Positions 21,877-33,521 are shown, counted from the first letter of the stretch. The stretch: 64,000 bases of DNA from Kingdonia uniflora (GCA_014058105.1 JACGCM010002568.1:2046001-2110000); one strand, 5' to 3'. Notes: generated by a model not told the origin, from the letters alone. Made by a program: numbers and translations.

Positions 21877-22102
21877 TCACAGCTTTTTGCAAAGCCGAAG
21901 GGGGCGTGAGCCCGATTGGTTGACATCCCAGGCTTCCTTAATCACCAAATGAAAATTTTTGTACTTGGTCAAGAAAGATTGAAAATGAAATTGTTTGGGG
22001 AGCTGGCGAGTGCAAAGAGTGGTGTTAAGGATGATGGGACCGTGGTCAGAGCCGATAATGGGCAAGTTTAGGACAGCCGCATCTCGGAAACACGTTCTGG
22101 GA
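21877..22102 (-). pseudogene. LINE endonuclease C-terminal piece
   Basis: Contains LNLPIIGSDHGPIILN, the SDHxPI motif with the catalytic His of AP-like endonucleases of L1 elements, which nick the target DNA. The upstream part of the domain is absent because the element is truncated here. Confidence 0.78.
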
Positions 22103-22115
22103 AACCTACAACTAT
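22103..22115. other. LINE target-site duplication, right copy
   Basis: AACCTACAACTAT; pairs with 18593-18605. Confidence 0.75.
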
Positions 22116-23306
22116 AAGCCAGCACTTCAAATCACGCTACCAAGTCACGAATAGAGGTGAAGAAACAGAGAGATAATACGAGCACTTACCAATGTAAAAG
22201 AGATTATCTTAGAACTGCAAGCCAACATTTGTGATCAACAACGGTGTCGATTAAGTTAAGAACACCAACAATCGCAAGAATTTTGTGTGCCCTAGAAACT
22301 GAGAAGAATAACGATTTGAAACAAGAGAGATCAACTCGAGTTGACTTGGGCAACCAAATGGTGAGAAACGACCACTAATAGTGTGATGGATTTTAACTAA
22401 AACCAGAGGAGGTGGGCGCCCAAAAATTTGATATGTTGACAAAAGAAAAATAATCAGGGAGCCTTGGGCGCTATGTGGGTGAGAGGTGGGCACCCAGAAG
22501 ACTAACAGTTGTTTGGCGAAAAATAAAATGAATGCACTGGATGTTAAGATGGGCACCCAAATTACAGACAAAGTAGCACAAAACAAGAAAACAAGCCAAA
22601 GAGACATGGACGATGGCTCCGTGTTCAGCTAGGTGCCCAAAACTTTTCTGTTTAAACAAAAATCATAGACAACAAATTAAACAAATATATGGAAACATGA
22701 TTTAATTAACACGATAATAAAAAATGGACATTCATGATGAAAAAAAAAAAACTGAGTGTGAGGAGATTCTTTAAAATTAAACACGCACTATTGTATGCAT
22801 ATGATACAGTTAGCCAAAAGACGTACATATGCTCAAAGTGTGTAATATAGTGAATGGACATATAAGCATATGAGGATTATAAGATAGTTAATAGTAACGG
22901 AAGACACCACATCTCCATCCTAAGTACTAGAAGAGAAAACCACACGAGTTCCTACACATTATCTGTATAGAAATCTAAGATAGAGTAAAATAACATTAGT
23001 AAACATGAAAATGAAAGCACTAGGCCATAACCCTCACATATTTAATATGAGATAAAATGTAAAGGATGGGACTCTATTGTCAAAAAGTAAACTGTATACG
23101 GAGTGAACGTGAGTAAACACAATGGGCGCACTCTATATTCAGTGAGGTCTTTCACACCAAGTAGGTAGCCTTTTCCACATGGTGGCTTTTACACTACTTG
23201 TGCAGCCCTGCCACGATTTTTTTATTTTTTATTTCTTAAATTCCCCTTCTTTTTTCTCCACTTCTCCCAATTGCACTTTTCGACATATATCTCCCTGAAA
23301 ATCTTG

Positions 23307-23344
<38 letters not shown>

Positions 23345-23841
23345 TTATTTTTTAAAATTTGGGTTGGATGGAAAGGCTTTATTCCGTTACCGACGAATCC
23401 ACTTTTATCAATAGTTCACTCCCCCTCACATGATACCTCCTAAACAAAATGAAAAGCATTATAGAGTAGTGATGGAGGGTGGAGTGAAAATCAAATATAT
23501 TTTAACTTATCGGTAAATAAGCAACACAGATAAGGAGATAAAAACATGATATGTCCTCATTGCAATTTATAAGAGGGAGAAATGGTGTCTATAGTTGCAT
23601 ATCATTAAATTAAGCACATCATATAAGAATGTCTATAACAAGTAAGCCACAATAAGTACATATATGAAAATTAACCACTATGTTCCTTGCAAACAAAGTA
23701 TGCTCAATTAAATAAAAACATTCTCGACCACTTCTCTCCCATTTATTTATTTAAAATTGTACGTACATAATGAAATAGCTAATAATCAAAAAAGATAGAG
23801 ATATAAGTACGATTATAAGTTGCAAGAACCGAGGAAGAAAA
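22116..23841 (-). other. E2 non-coding stretch between pol and third ORF
   Basis: No coding sequence recognised. Four GGGCGCCCA-like motifs lie at 22414, 22488, 22551 and 22632; the same motif with similar spacing occurs in the E2 LTR. An AT dinucleotide run sits at about 23309-23341. Near 23424-23436 the minus strand reads GTGAGGGGGAG followed by TG, which looks like a polypurine tract; this part may therefore be a relic of another LTR. Confidence 0.5.
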
Positions 23842-25766
23842 TCACTCAATGTCACAAACACCAACTGCCTTCTGAAGATGCACAAACCTATCGGTAGACA
23901 ACGGTTTTGTGAGTATGTCAGCAAGCCGAGTGTCAGTAGGAATATACTCAAGGAGAATGGTCTTTTCTTCGAAAAGTACATGAATGAAATGGTGACGAAT
24001 ATCGATGTGTTTTGTTCGACTATGAAGAACCGGGTTTTTAGATATGTTTATAGCACTAGTGTTGTTACAATAGAGTATCATAGTACCTTGTGAAATTCCA
24101 AAATCATGTAGCATTTGCTTCATCCAAATTAGTTTTGGGTGCAAGAGCTCCCTGCCGAGATATACTCAGCCTCAGTTGTAGAAAGAGAGATAAAATTTTG
24201 TTTCTTGCTTTGCCAAGCAACCAAAAAATTTCCTACATAGAAACAACCTCAACTTGTACTCTTACGATCATCCTGATTACCGGCCCAATCAGCATCACAA
24301 TATCCAGCAATCTATGAATTTTTCCCGGATGCATACCACAAACCATATCCTAACGTCCCATTAACATAGCGAATAATACGTTTAACTGCCGATAGGTGGG
24401 ACAATTTTGGGAGCAGCTTGGTAACGAGCACACGCACCAATGCTAAAAGCAATGTCAGGACGACTAGCAGTTAAGTAGAGTAGACTACCAATCATACTGT
24501 GATAAAGTGTTTGATCGACATCTTTCCCGGAAGAATCCTTGCTTAGCTTAGTAGTCGTACTCATTGGAGTTCGAGCATGCTTCGCTTCAGCAGGACAAAA
24601 TTTCTTAACTAAGTCCTTAGAATATTTTGATTGAGAAATACAAATTCCGTCTGGCAATTGACGATTTTGAAGACCTAAAAAGAAAGTAAACTCTCCCACC
24701 ATACTCATTTCGAATTCAGATTTCATATGACCGGCGAAGGAATAAGCAAGATAATCCGATGTATAACCAAAAATGATGTCATCAACATAGATTTGAGTAA
24801 TGACCATGTTTCCACCAGATTTTCTAATAAAAAGAGTAGGATCAACTCTCCCTCGGGAGAAGCCATATCCTAGAAGAAACGAAGTGAGTCTATCATACCA
24901 AGGCCGAGGTGCTTGTTTCAAACCATAAAGAGCTTTTTTCAACCTATAAACACAATCAGGCTGGTGAGGATCTACAAGGCCTTTAGGTTGTTCAACATAC
25001 ACCTCTTCATTGATAATCCCATTCATAAAGGCACTTTTGACATCCATTTGATAAAGCTTGAACCTAGGTGGCAGGCTATGGAGAGAAGAATGCGAATGGA
25101 TTCCATGCGTGCAACGGGTGCAAATGTCTCATCAAAATCAACACCTTCCATTTGAGTGCATCCTTGAGCAACGAGTCAAGCTTTATTCCTTGTGATCATA
25201 CCATACTCATCCGATTTATTCTTGTAGATCCATTTGGTATCGATAACATTTGTGTTATTTGGTCTAGAACAAAGTTCCCATAAATCGGCTTTCTTAAATT
25301 GCATGAGCTCTTCTTGCATAGCATTTATCCAATTGCCATCCAAGAGAGTTTCCTTCACATTTTTTTGCTCGAATGTCGCAGTGTAGCAAAAATGACTAAC
25401 TAGATTTTCCGCTTGTTTTCTTATCATCATCGCGATATTACCATTAGAATCAACAAGATTATCCGATATGATTTCAAAATCTTTCAATTTCAAGGGTTGT
25501 TGAACAACACGTTTTGGTTTATCACGATTTGGAAGAGTGGGAAGAGAAGATTGGTTTTGAAGATGAGGACTAGAAGATACTGGAGGTGATGTGGTAGGAG
25601 ATGAGCTTGTGAACGTATCAACATGAAGTGGAGAAGGTGTAGTCTCCAGGGAGAGTGATGTATCTTCATCAAATGTGATCTGGTTAGGAGAAGTCATCTC
25701 ATCATCGCTAAAAGACTCAACAAAATCTAACTCTGAATCATCAATGGTGACATTTATTGATTCCAT
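23842..25766 (-). pseudogene. E2 reverse transcriptase and RNase H (copia type)
   Basis: Minus strand. 25766-25176: Ser/Thr/Pro-rich linker then NWINAMQEELMQF and TKWIYKNKSDEYG. 25047-24382: [39 protein letters not shown], catalytic [39 protein letters not shown] frame break near 24390 precedes RNase H (24144-23842) with ILYCNNTSAINISKNPVLHS, RTKHIDIRHHF and RLADILTKPL. YVDD is intact. Reading frames are broken near 25170, 25050 and 24390. Confidence 0.9.
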
Positions 25767-25861
25767 AATAATCTTTATACGAGAGTTAAATAAACGATAT
25801 GCACCACTATTTGTAGCATAACCTAGAAAAATACCTTCATCGCTCTTAGCATCAAACTTGC

Positions 25862-26640
25862 CTAAGTTCTCTCTGTCACGAAGAACATAACATTTGCTAC
25901 CAAAAACACGAAGTATTTAACATTAGGTTTACGGCCATTCCAATGCTCATATGGAGTTTGACAAGTGCCAGGATGAAGAAAAACACAATTCATGATGTAG
26001 CAAGCAGTATTTACAGCTTCGGCCCAAAGATTTTTTGCAAGATTTTTACCATTTAACATGGTACGAGCCATTTCTTGAATAACTAGATTCTTCCTTTCTG
26101 CTATACCATTTTGTTGGGGAGTATAAGGAGCGGAAAACTGATAAACAATGCCATATTCATCGCAATACTTTGCATATTCACGATTCTCAAACTCCCCACC
26201 ATGATCACTTCTAATGCGTGTATTGAGTACCCTTTCTCATTTTGAATTTGACAACAAATCTGAGAGAATTCACGAATTGTACCAGATTTTTCTCTCAAGT
26301 ATCCTATCCATGTAAAGCGAACAAGATCAAAATGAATGAGCTCTAAAGGCCGTGAGGTCGTGAAATGAGTGACTTTATTTTGAGGGACACGTGTTTGCTC
26401 GCCGAGTTGGCAAGGTCCACAAATAGAGTGTGAAGGTCTACCTTGTTTGGGAATTCTTTGAACAAGTTCCTTATTTGCAACTTCACATAAGTTCTTTAAA
26501 TTCATGTTTCCCATGTGCCTATGCCACAAGTTTACTTCAGAAGGCTTTGTGATGTTGCAGTTCATCCCAGATTTAGAGTCAACCATATAGCAATTGTCAT
26601 TGGTTCGAACTCCCTTCATAACGCATACTCCTTTCTTATT
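25862..26640 (-). pseudogene. E2 integrase (catalytic core partly deleted)
   Basis: LWHRHMGNMNLKNLCEVAN (HHCC zinc region), CGPCQLGEQTRVP, then LELIHFDLVRFTWIGYL. In copia integrases about 25 residues, including the second Asp region before FSRFTW, stand between HMDL and RFTW; here they are deleted, so the core cannot be active. After a frame break follow ARTMLNGKNLAKNLWAEAV and TPYEHWNGRKPNVKYF. Confidence 0.85.
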
Positions 26641-26673
26641 TAAGATCTCACAAGCATGCTTCGGGAAAAGAAC

Positions 26674-27140
26674 TTAGTAATCATCATCACACAATTGGCT
26701 AACGCTTAGAATATTGGACTTCAAACTTTCAACTAATCTCACATTTTTAAACTCAGGCATATCCGGTCCCATAACAGTTCCAACTCCAGTTATCTTACCA
26801 TTTCCTCCATCACCAAAAATAACGTTGCCTCCATCACATGCCTCACCACTAGAGAAGTGAGATCTATCTCCTGCCATGTGCTTGAACACCCACTATCCAG
26901 ATACCACTTAGGAAACTCCTGGGCATTCAAAGCAATGAGAACAACTTGACATCTCAAGTCATCCTTTCTTACCCACACCTTTCTAATCTTAAAACGCGAG
27001 GAAAGGTTATTTGATTGGGCAGTTCCAGATTTACGAGGGTAGGAATGGCCATGAAAGACACGCCTATGGTTAGAATAGAATAACGGACAATAAGGAGTTG
27101 TGTTCTTCGGAGAACGTCGTATGTCACAAAAGGTTTGCAA
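26674..27140 (-). pseudogene. E2 protease
   Basis: PKWYLDSGCSSTW carries the DSG active site of copia proteases; a frameshift just after it moves the rest to a second frame (MAGDRSHFSS, NVIFGDGGNGKITGVG, LKSNILSVSQLCDDDY). The normal order is kept. Confidence 0.82.
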
Positions 27141-27248
27141 AGCATTTCTTAATGCAGGGCAAATATCATGATGATGGTCAATGTCTCCACAAGAGTAACA
27201 CCCTATATGGTCAATGATTTGCTCTGATCCAATGTGGGAACAAAACTT

Positions 27249-28803
27249 TTAAACAAAAATAGTCTTTGCATTTGTAGCTTTGGATGCATCGAAACCTACC
27301 CCAAGTTTGTCACCGAAAGGTTTCCCACTTCCAAGAAGTTTGCCTAGACAATCGGATCCATGTGAAAAGCTTTGAAGTCTATTCTCAGAATGCATCAAGT
27401 CTTTTTCCAGTTTGTTAACCTTACCCACCAAGAGTTTCTTAAGCTTAAAGTATTCATGACATTGAGTCTTGAGGGATTGATTTTCATGAAGTACATTATC
27501 AAACTCCCTACTCATCACCTTAACCTTTGTTACTTCTTCTTCAATCTCTCTTTCAAGAGAAGTGAGTTTAGCTTTGAGCTTCTTGTTTTCTCGAAGAAAT
27601 TTCACATTTTCATTGTATAATGCCTCGTACGCCTCCACAGTAGGAGAATCATTCTCCTCTTCACTCTCCAAACTAGTTTCACCATTCGAATAAGATTCAC
27701 TTACCAAAAGTGATTGGTTATTTTCAATCTTTGCGGAAAAAACACAAAATTGTGCAACATTTCGCTTGCCACTACTTTTTGTTGGACTCACATCTCTTTC
27801 AGAATCAAACTCAGAACTTTGGGATTTATCATCATCCCATGTAACTTGCATGGCCTTAGATTTCTTATGTTTGTTAGGACATTCCGAAGCTACATGACCA
27901 CGTCCTCTGCACTTGTAACATTCAATTTTACTCTTATTAAATTTATCTCTTTGACGAAATTTTTCTATTCCCTTTGAACCGTCACTTCTATCCCGATTCC
28001 CTCTATTGAAATCACGTCTAGGACGACGAAATAGTTTCTTAAAATTTCGGGCAAAAAGTGCTACATCTTCTTCGTCTAATTCATTGTCAGACTCCATATT
28101 GATCCCTTTAGAGGCTCTAAACGCAACACCCTTATTCTTTTGTTGAGGATTAATTTTCATCTCAAAAGTCTGAAGACTACCAACCAATTCCTCTACCTTT
28201 ATAGAATCCACATCTTTACTAACTTCAATAGCTGTAACATGTGGATTGAATCTGACCAGCAAGGACTTTAAAATTTTCTTCACCACCTTGGTAGACCCAA
28301 TGGGTTCTCCAAGGCTACATGACCCATTCACAATATCACAAATCTTAGCATAGAAATCGTCAAAATTCTCGCTCTCATCCATATGAATCGACTCAAATTA
28401 GGATGTGAGCATTTGAAGTTTTTGGGACTTCACAGCATTAGTTCCCTCATGGGTGACTTGAAGGATGATCCATGCTTCCTGAGTTATTTCACAGGTAGAG
28501 ATCCTTCGAAACTCTTCCTCTACAGCTCCACAAACAATGCAATTAAAAGCTTGACTATTATTTTTAGCTGCAACTTTTTTTGTGTCATCCCACAATGACT
28601 TTACTTTCTTTTCAACGACTCCATTCTCTTTCGTAATAAGGGGATGTACCCACTTTGTAAGACAAGCGTCCCAAACTCCTTCATCTGATCCTTGTGACTT
28701 CAAAACCCACACATATACGCACTTTCCAGTGTGCATAATTTGTTCCATCAAGAAGAAGAGGTCTAGTAATGCTATTTCCCTCTGACTTAGATTGGCCTGA
28801 CAT
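27249..28803 (-). pseudogene. gag: E2 gag
   Basis: ATG at 28803 begins a short frame (MSGQSKSEGNSITRPLLLDG, then YAHWKVRI) that shifts near 28715 to the frame GVWDACLTKWVHPLIT, KNNSQAFNCIVCG, EEEFRRISTCEITQEAW. A TAA at 28400-28398 interrupts it, and the frame goes on to 27249 with LVGSLQTFEMKINPQQKNKG and a CCHC zinc knuckle (CYKCRGRGHVASEC). The C-terminal part is a long coiled coil. I chose 28803 over an upstream ATG because 28803 matches the SIRE/copia gag start and comes 45 bp after the primer site. Confidence 0.88.
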
Positions 28804-28847
28804 AGTGATTGAATCACTCGGGGTTTGAAGTCCTAATAGAGTGACCT

Positions 28848-28859
28848 GCTCTGATACCA
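28848..28859 (-). other. E2 primer binding site (initiator Met tRNA)
   Basis: Minus strand TGGTATCAGAGC, complementary to the 3' end of plant initiator tRNA-Met, two bases from the end of the 5' LTR. Confidence 0.9.
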
Positions 28860-28861
28860 AC

Positions 28862-28955
28862 TGAAATTCTAAACAATCTAGCTAACTAACCTAGAGGGGG
28901 TGAATAGGTTATATCTTAAAATATCGTTCCCAAAAACCTACTTTACCACAAGCAA
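28862..28955 (-). repeat. E2 5' LTR remnant
   Basis: Matches the first 90 bp (+ strand) of the LTR at 15436. The outer ~980 bp are missing. Confidence 0.85.
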
Positions 28956-28956
28956 T

Positions 28957-29923
28957 TGTTCGAGGCTTCGAAGTCGAGACGGATGGATTTTTAAATTTTG
29001 TCGTTGGAAGGTGTAATGAGAACGATTCCAATTCCTGACCCTGCGGGTCCTGCTGAACCATCGGTGAGGAGCCTCCACCCTTTTTGAGATATCCATGATG
29101 CTCGATCATCAAAAGATTTGGAGGGTGGAAACTCATCTGCTGCATCTTTGGCGAGATCTGGATCATGTTCTTCCCAGTCAGGATCTGAAACTGGAAAGTC
29201 TGCTAGAAAATCAACAACTGCTTGGCTCTTTTCTGAAATTCGCTGTACGAATTTGATTTCGTGCTCCCTCAAACTGATGGATCACTGCTGTACTCGTCTG
29301 GATTTCTCTATATTAGATAATACTTCCCGAAGTGGGTAGTTTGTCATGACTTTGACAGGATGTGCTTGAAAATAGTGTTTGAGCTTTTGTACTGTGTAAA
29401 CGAGAGTTAAAAGTAATCTTTCAATTTTAGAGTACCTCGTTTCTGCTGGAGTAAGTGTTTTGCTGATGAAGAAAATCAGTTTCTTAATTTTTCCTTCAAG
29501 CCGAATAAGAACTGAGCTGAGAGATGCATCTGTAATTGCGAGGTAGATAATCAGTTTCTCATTGCCTATCGGAGTGCTCATGATTGGAGCCCTCCCAAGG
29601 TAAGTTTTGAGTTCCTGAAAAGATGCTTTGCATTCTGGTGTCCAGTTGATATCTCCGTTCTTTGAACCTTTACCTCGTTGAGTTGAACCTCTAAGTAACA
29701 TAAATAACCATCTGCATCGGTCCGAGGATTTTGATACGAATCTGTTGATTGCTGCAATCTTTCTTGTAAGTTTTTGTACATCCTTCTTTGTTGATGGTGA
29801 AGGTATGTCCAGAAGTGCTCGAATTTGATATGGATTTGCTTCTATCCTTTTCATGCCGATAAGATGACCCACGAACTTGCCCGAGTGAACACCGAACTGG
29901 CATTTTTTGGGATTAAACTTCAT
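28957..29923 (-). pseudogene. E3 RT end, RNase H and start of second RNase H
   Basis: 29923-29282: MKFNPKKCQFGVHSGKFVGH (RT thumb), KIAAINRFVSKSSDRC, YLGRAPIMSTPIGNEK, then the gypsy RNase H with SSVLIRLEGK, FISKTLTPAETRYSKIE, LVYTVQKLKHYFQ. 29281-28957: VDFLADFPVSDPDWEEHD and GWRLLTDGSAGPAGSGIGIV, the second RNase H, cut off just before its Glu motif after DFEASNN. Two stops fall between the parts. Confidence 0.85.
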
Positions 29924-29992
29924 TCTGCAGGATCGTAATATACTGAATATTGTAAAGAGATGAGAGATGTGATCTTCTTTCTTTAGGCTCTT

Positions 29993-30715
29993 TTAAGGCA
30001 TGTCGTCAATATAGACTTCGACTGTTTCTCCCAAGTGTTGTTTGAACATACTTATGACCAGCCTTTGGTAAGTGGCTCCAGCATTCTTAAGGCCGAATGG
30101 CATGACCTTGTAACAGTAGAGACCTCTTTCTATAATAAATGTAGTCTTTTCTTGATCTGCTTCCAAGAGTAGAATCTGATTGTACCCCGAAGCGGCGCCC
30201 ATCATGGACAAGTGTTCATGACCTGCTGTAGAGTCGAGGATCTGATGAATGATCGGAAGTGGAAAACTGTCTTTTGGCGTGTGTTTGTTAAGATCTGTAA
30301 AATCCACGCAGACCCGAACCTTATTATTCTTCTTTGGAACAACAACGATATTAGAAATCCAATATGGGTACTTGGCTTCTCGAATGAAACCGACCTCGAA
30401 AAGTTTGTTGATCTCCTTGTTCACCTCATCTCTACGTCTTGGAGATAACCTGCGTTGCTTCTGCTTAACTGCTGTGGCGCCTTCGCGGATATTTAAAATG
30501 TGGCAAGACTTTGAGGGGTCTAGGCCTGACATTTCTTAAAAGTTCCATGCAAAAACGTCTTTGTTGGATTAGAGGAAAGAAATAAGAGCTTCTTTATCTG
30601 TTTGATTTAATTTTGTACCAATATAAGTACCTCGGTTAACACCATCGATCTGGACGTATTCTACGGGCTCGGTAGGAGAAGACTGATCATCGAGGTGATC
30701 AGCCTTCTGTGATTG
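29993..30715 (-). pseudogene. E3 reverse transcriptase
   Basis: Follows the leaky stop in the same frame. Stops at about 30572 and 30536-30538 precede a long open part (30532-29993) with GLDPSKSCHILNI, VGFIREAKYPYWISNIVVVP, VRVCVDFTDLNKHTPKDSFP, GYNQILLLEADQEKTTF, MPFGLKNAGATYQRLV and catalytic VYIDDMP. The best preserved RT of the gypsy copies here. Confidence 0.9.
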
Positions 30716-30718
30716 CTA
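30710..30718 (-). promoter_or_regulatory. E3 leaky stop codon between protease and pol (TAG CAA TCA)
   Basis: Minus strand GCA TAG CAA TCA, fits CARYYA; frame is the same on both sides. Confidence 0.65.
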
Positions 30719-31560
30719 TGCAACAATCTTGTCGAGAACTGGCAAGACTGTATTCTCGCAAGCTCGAGAGAGTTTCTGACTTCCTTTAATTTCATAAATA
30801 CCATTGTTATGTTTGATATGGAGTGCTTGGTGGAGCGTGGACGGGATGGCCTTCATATTGTACAGCCAACAGCGTCCTAGTATTCCCAAATACCTTAATT
30901 TAGCATTGATGATGTAAAAAATAACGTCGATAGTGGTAGGCCCTGCTGTGATCGGGAGAGTAATCTTCCCAACTCGTACTTCTTTAGACCCATTAAACCC
31001 ACTGATGTCTATCTCACTTTGAACGACCTGATCCGAGAGTCCCATTTAGTCAATCGTGCTCTGGAAAAGGATCTCAATCCCACTTCCTGTGTCCACCATC
31101 ATGGTGTACATTACGAAGTTTCTCATTTTGAGCATAATTACCAATGCGTCATGATGAGGATACTTCACATGTCTTGTGTTGCAGTCTTTGAAGGAGATTC
31201 CCTTTCGATGACTGCTTGACTCTGGGAGGAGCTTGGCTTCCATGTCCTGGACGGCAAGGTCACAGCACTCGCCCAACTTCCTCCGCTTGACTCTGTTGGA
31301 ATTCGAAACCTGATTGATCTCGATCATATTGCTGTAGTAGAGATGATATAAATGCTTCTTTTCTGCTTGCTTTGTTACTTGAGTCACGTCAGCTTGTTTC
31401 AGATAGCTCCCATCTTTATAGTTGGGAAGATCGATGATGTATTCGAGCATCCTCCCTTCCTTAAAAATGATATCCAGGAGCTTCTTCAAACCATAACAAT
31501 TGTCGGTGCTGTGGTACTTAATATTCTGATAGTCGCAATAAGGTCAACCTGCTATTAGAT
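30716..31560 (-). pseudogene. E3 zinc knuckle and retropepsin
   Basis: A zinc-knuckle-like YCDYQNIKYHSTDNCYGL is followed (31489-31046) by KHLYHLYYSNMIEINQ and the protease active site MMVDTGSGIEILFQSTID, a TAG, then DISGFNGSKEVRVGKITLP and YLGILGRCWLYNMKAIP. DTG is intact. Confidence 0.85.
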
Positions 31561-32371
31561 CAAGAGGTCGAGCTGGACGAAAACATATATCTTTATGGAA
31601 AATAGGATAGATCACGGAAAGCTTGGCATTCAACTTTGCTATGACTATTCTGGATGGTTTTTGCGACCTCTGATTGCTGTCTCTTCCTTGTTCTGTCTTT
31701 GCTTGTTTAGGATCGCCTTGATTGCTCGAGCTGCGGTTTTTACTGGAATCTGTAGAAGGAACCTTGGTGTTGTGGACTACCTTTATGGGTTTATTCGGTT
31801 TGGGCATCATCCGCCCCAGATCGATGTAATTGTTGACTTTCTCGATCATATCTTCGAGAGTCTTGGGCTTCTTCAGGAAGAGATACTCTTTAGCTTTACA
31901 ATTAAACTACAGAGCATTTGTGAATGCGGACACGGCTGTCTATTGATCTAGATTATCGACCTTCCGAGCCAGTTCGAGAAACTTCATGGAGAACTCCTCG
32001 AGCTTTTCCCCTTGTGCTTGTTTGAGACTTATAAGAGAATATAAGTTCTCTTCTTTGTCTTTGTTGTGGGCATAAGCCTTGATGAAGATTTTCTGTAACT
32101 GCTCGAAGGTATGAATCGAACCTTCCGGTAAAGAATGGAACCAACGGAGAGGTTCGTCCTGGAGACTGGTAGCGAAGAGCCGGCAAAGGATGTGATTTAG
32201 ATTATAATACAAACCCAATGAATCGCGGAATTGTTGAACGTGCTGGCCAGGATCGGTTCTTTTGAATTTGATGATCTTGGGTATATGAAAATCTGTTGGG
32301 ACATTCATATTAAATAATTCTTTAGCAATTGGACTACCTTGTAATTTATGTGAGTCATCCTTCGTGCCAAA
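31544..32371 (-). pseudogene. gag: E3 gag, N-terminal part deleted
   Basis: Capsid core reads KLQGSPIAKELFNMNVP, HVQQFRDSLGLYYNLN, LRWFHSLPEGSIHTF, ENLYSLISLKQAQGEKLEEF, then a TAG near 31940 and the C-terminal part with MIEKVNNYIDLGRMM. The first ~230 codons present in E5 are missing: the primer-site region runs straight into the core. Confidence 0.85.
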
Positions 32372-32985
32372 TGTAGGGGCCAGATTTCGCAAAGCTTGAA
32401 ATAGCTTGAAATCGATCCTTACACCATGAACTACTATGACAAGAATTAAATAAGGGATAACACACACAGGGGATTTAGCCTGGAAAACCTGTAAATAGGT
32501 AAAAAACCACGACATCGAGTAGAAGATTTTGTTAAAGTAGTATTATTGCTTGAGAGAGAGAGAGAGAGAATCTGATTACAAGAGTTAATCTAAGAAAAAA
32601 TAGCTAGAGATCAGATAATTGTGTGTATAGAATTGTCTGTCGACCCCCCCAGTTTCCTTAGGAGCTCTACCCTTTTATAGACCCTGCTCTCACCTTGATA
32701 TCGTGCTTGAACACGTTTTCCTGAAAGTAAGAGTCATGGGCGGTTGAGTGTTTAATTGCTTGCTCATGGGAGACAGGTGTATGTTGACTTATTCTGTTTA
32801 CATCTGTTGTGGACGACCTACGTTCTGCTTGAGTTCGTGGTCGATGTGTAACTGCTGACGTGTATGAAACGTGTTTGTTTATGCGTGAGTCTGGTACTAG
32901 ATAAGATCGAGTCTTTTGGAGCTCGAGGTATAGATGAGATCGAGTATCCATAGCTCGTGGGATAAGTCCCTTCACTAAGTGAACA
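32372..32985 (-). repeat. E3 5' LTR
   Basis: 614 bp. Minus strand starts TGTTCACTTAGTGAAGGG and ends GGCCCCTACA, followed by TTTGGCAC, the first bases of a primer site as in E5. TATAAAAG at 32671-32680 (minus) is the promoter; a GA run at 32551-32570 lies in R/U5. It aligns along its length with the split 5' LTR of E5. Confidence 0.72.
32671..32680 (-). promoter_or_regulatory. TATA box of E3 LTR
   Basis: Minus strand GGTCTATAAAAGGG. Confidence 0.65.
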
Positions 32986-33497
32986 ACAAAATAATTAATT
33001 ATGATCAAATGTGGTGGTAGTGATCCAATTTCAAACCTTATTGTCAAACTACTTAAAAGTCATTCAAACACCTCAACAACATATCATTCAAGCACCTCAT
33101 TATTAAAATATGCTGAACTTTAAAGTTTGTTGGTGAACTTAACTTTAAATATAAACCATGCGATCAAACCAAATGAGTAATATGCTTTTGACTTTCGAAA
33201 TAAAATTACTGTTACAAGTCCAATATCTCCAAACGACCAAATATAGTAACTGAATCAAGTATCAAATATCCACTTCCGTTACAATTTCTTGCAAAACACA
33301 GAAACCTAAGAAAAGAAAAACTATAAATACTTTGTTATATGATCTTCAGAATCTATCACTCACATCCCAAACACCAAGTACCAAAAAAAAGCCAAATGCT
33401 TGTATCTGGTGAATGTATAATCCAAATAAAAAGAAAAAAAATAGAATAAAAATAGACTTAAAAAATAGCAACTCAAAATTAAACGCAGCTTCGCAAA
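32986..33497 (-). other. Internal leader of the left Athila-like element; no gene
   Basis: AT-rich sequence downstream (minus strand) of the primer site at 33515-33498. No ORF or domain recognised. E3 appears inserted in it. Confidence 0.4.
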
Positions 33498-33515
33498 TCC
33501 CCGACAATGGCGCCA
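33498..33515 (-). other. Primer binding site of left Athila-like LTR
   Basis: Minus strand TGGCGCCATTGTCGGGGA, the form known from Athila-type elements (TGGCGCCGTTGCCGGGGA). Confidence 0.8.
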
Positions 33516-33521
33516 AAAACT

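Larger units (their letters stand above)
18606..22102 (-). mobile_element. L1-type LINE, 5'-truncated, inserted in E2
   Basis: Minus strand, 3.5 kb. Begins inside the endonuclease (5' truncation is usual for LINEs), then RT, a zinc-binding region, RNase H and an A-rich 3' end (on + strand the T-rich 18605-18627). Flanked by a 13-bp duplication with one mismatch. It lies in the same orientation as E2. Stops and frameshifts throughout. Confidence 0.9.
15436..28955 (-). mobile_element. E2: SIRE-type Ty1/copia LTR retrotransposon with nested LINE
   Basis: On the minus strand, right to left: remnant of the 5' LTR (28955-28862), initiator-Met primer site, gag with zinc knuckle, protease, integrase, RT and RNase H, a long non-coding stretch, a third ORF, polypurine tract, and a 1.08-kb 3' LTR. 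Copia order (integrase before RT) plus long LTRs and a third ORF point to the SIRE/Maximus lineage. Without the LINE it would be about 11 kb, normal for SIRE. The outer ~1 kb of the 5' LTR is gone: the sequence switches at about 28955 into a truncated E3. Confidence 0.88.
28956..32985 (-). mobile_element. E3: Tat-lineage gypsy element, truncated
   Basis: Minus strand, same family as E5 (near-identical protease blocks such as DTGSGIEILFQSTID and DISGFNGSKE). From the right: 5' LTR, gag without N-terminal part, protease, RT, RNase H and the start of the second RNase H. It stops abruptly at about 28956 inside that domain; integrase, repeats, antisense unit and 3' LTR are absent. Confidence 0.88.

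Noticed and set aside
23424..23436. Polypurine tract and start of a second 3' LTR within E2
   Set aside because: No LTR end matching the 5' LTR follows on the left; kept only as a possible relic.
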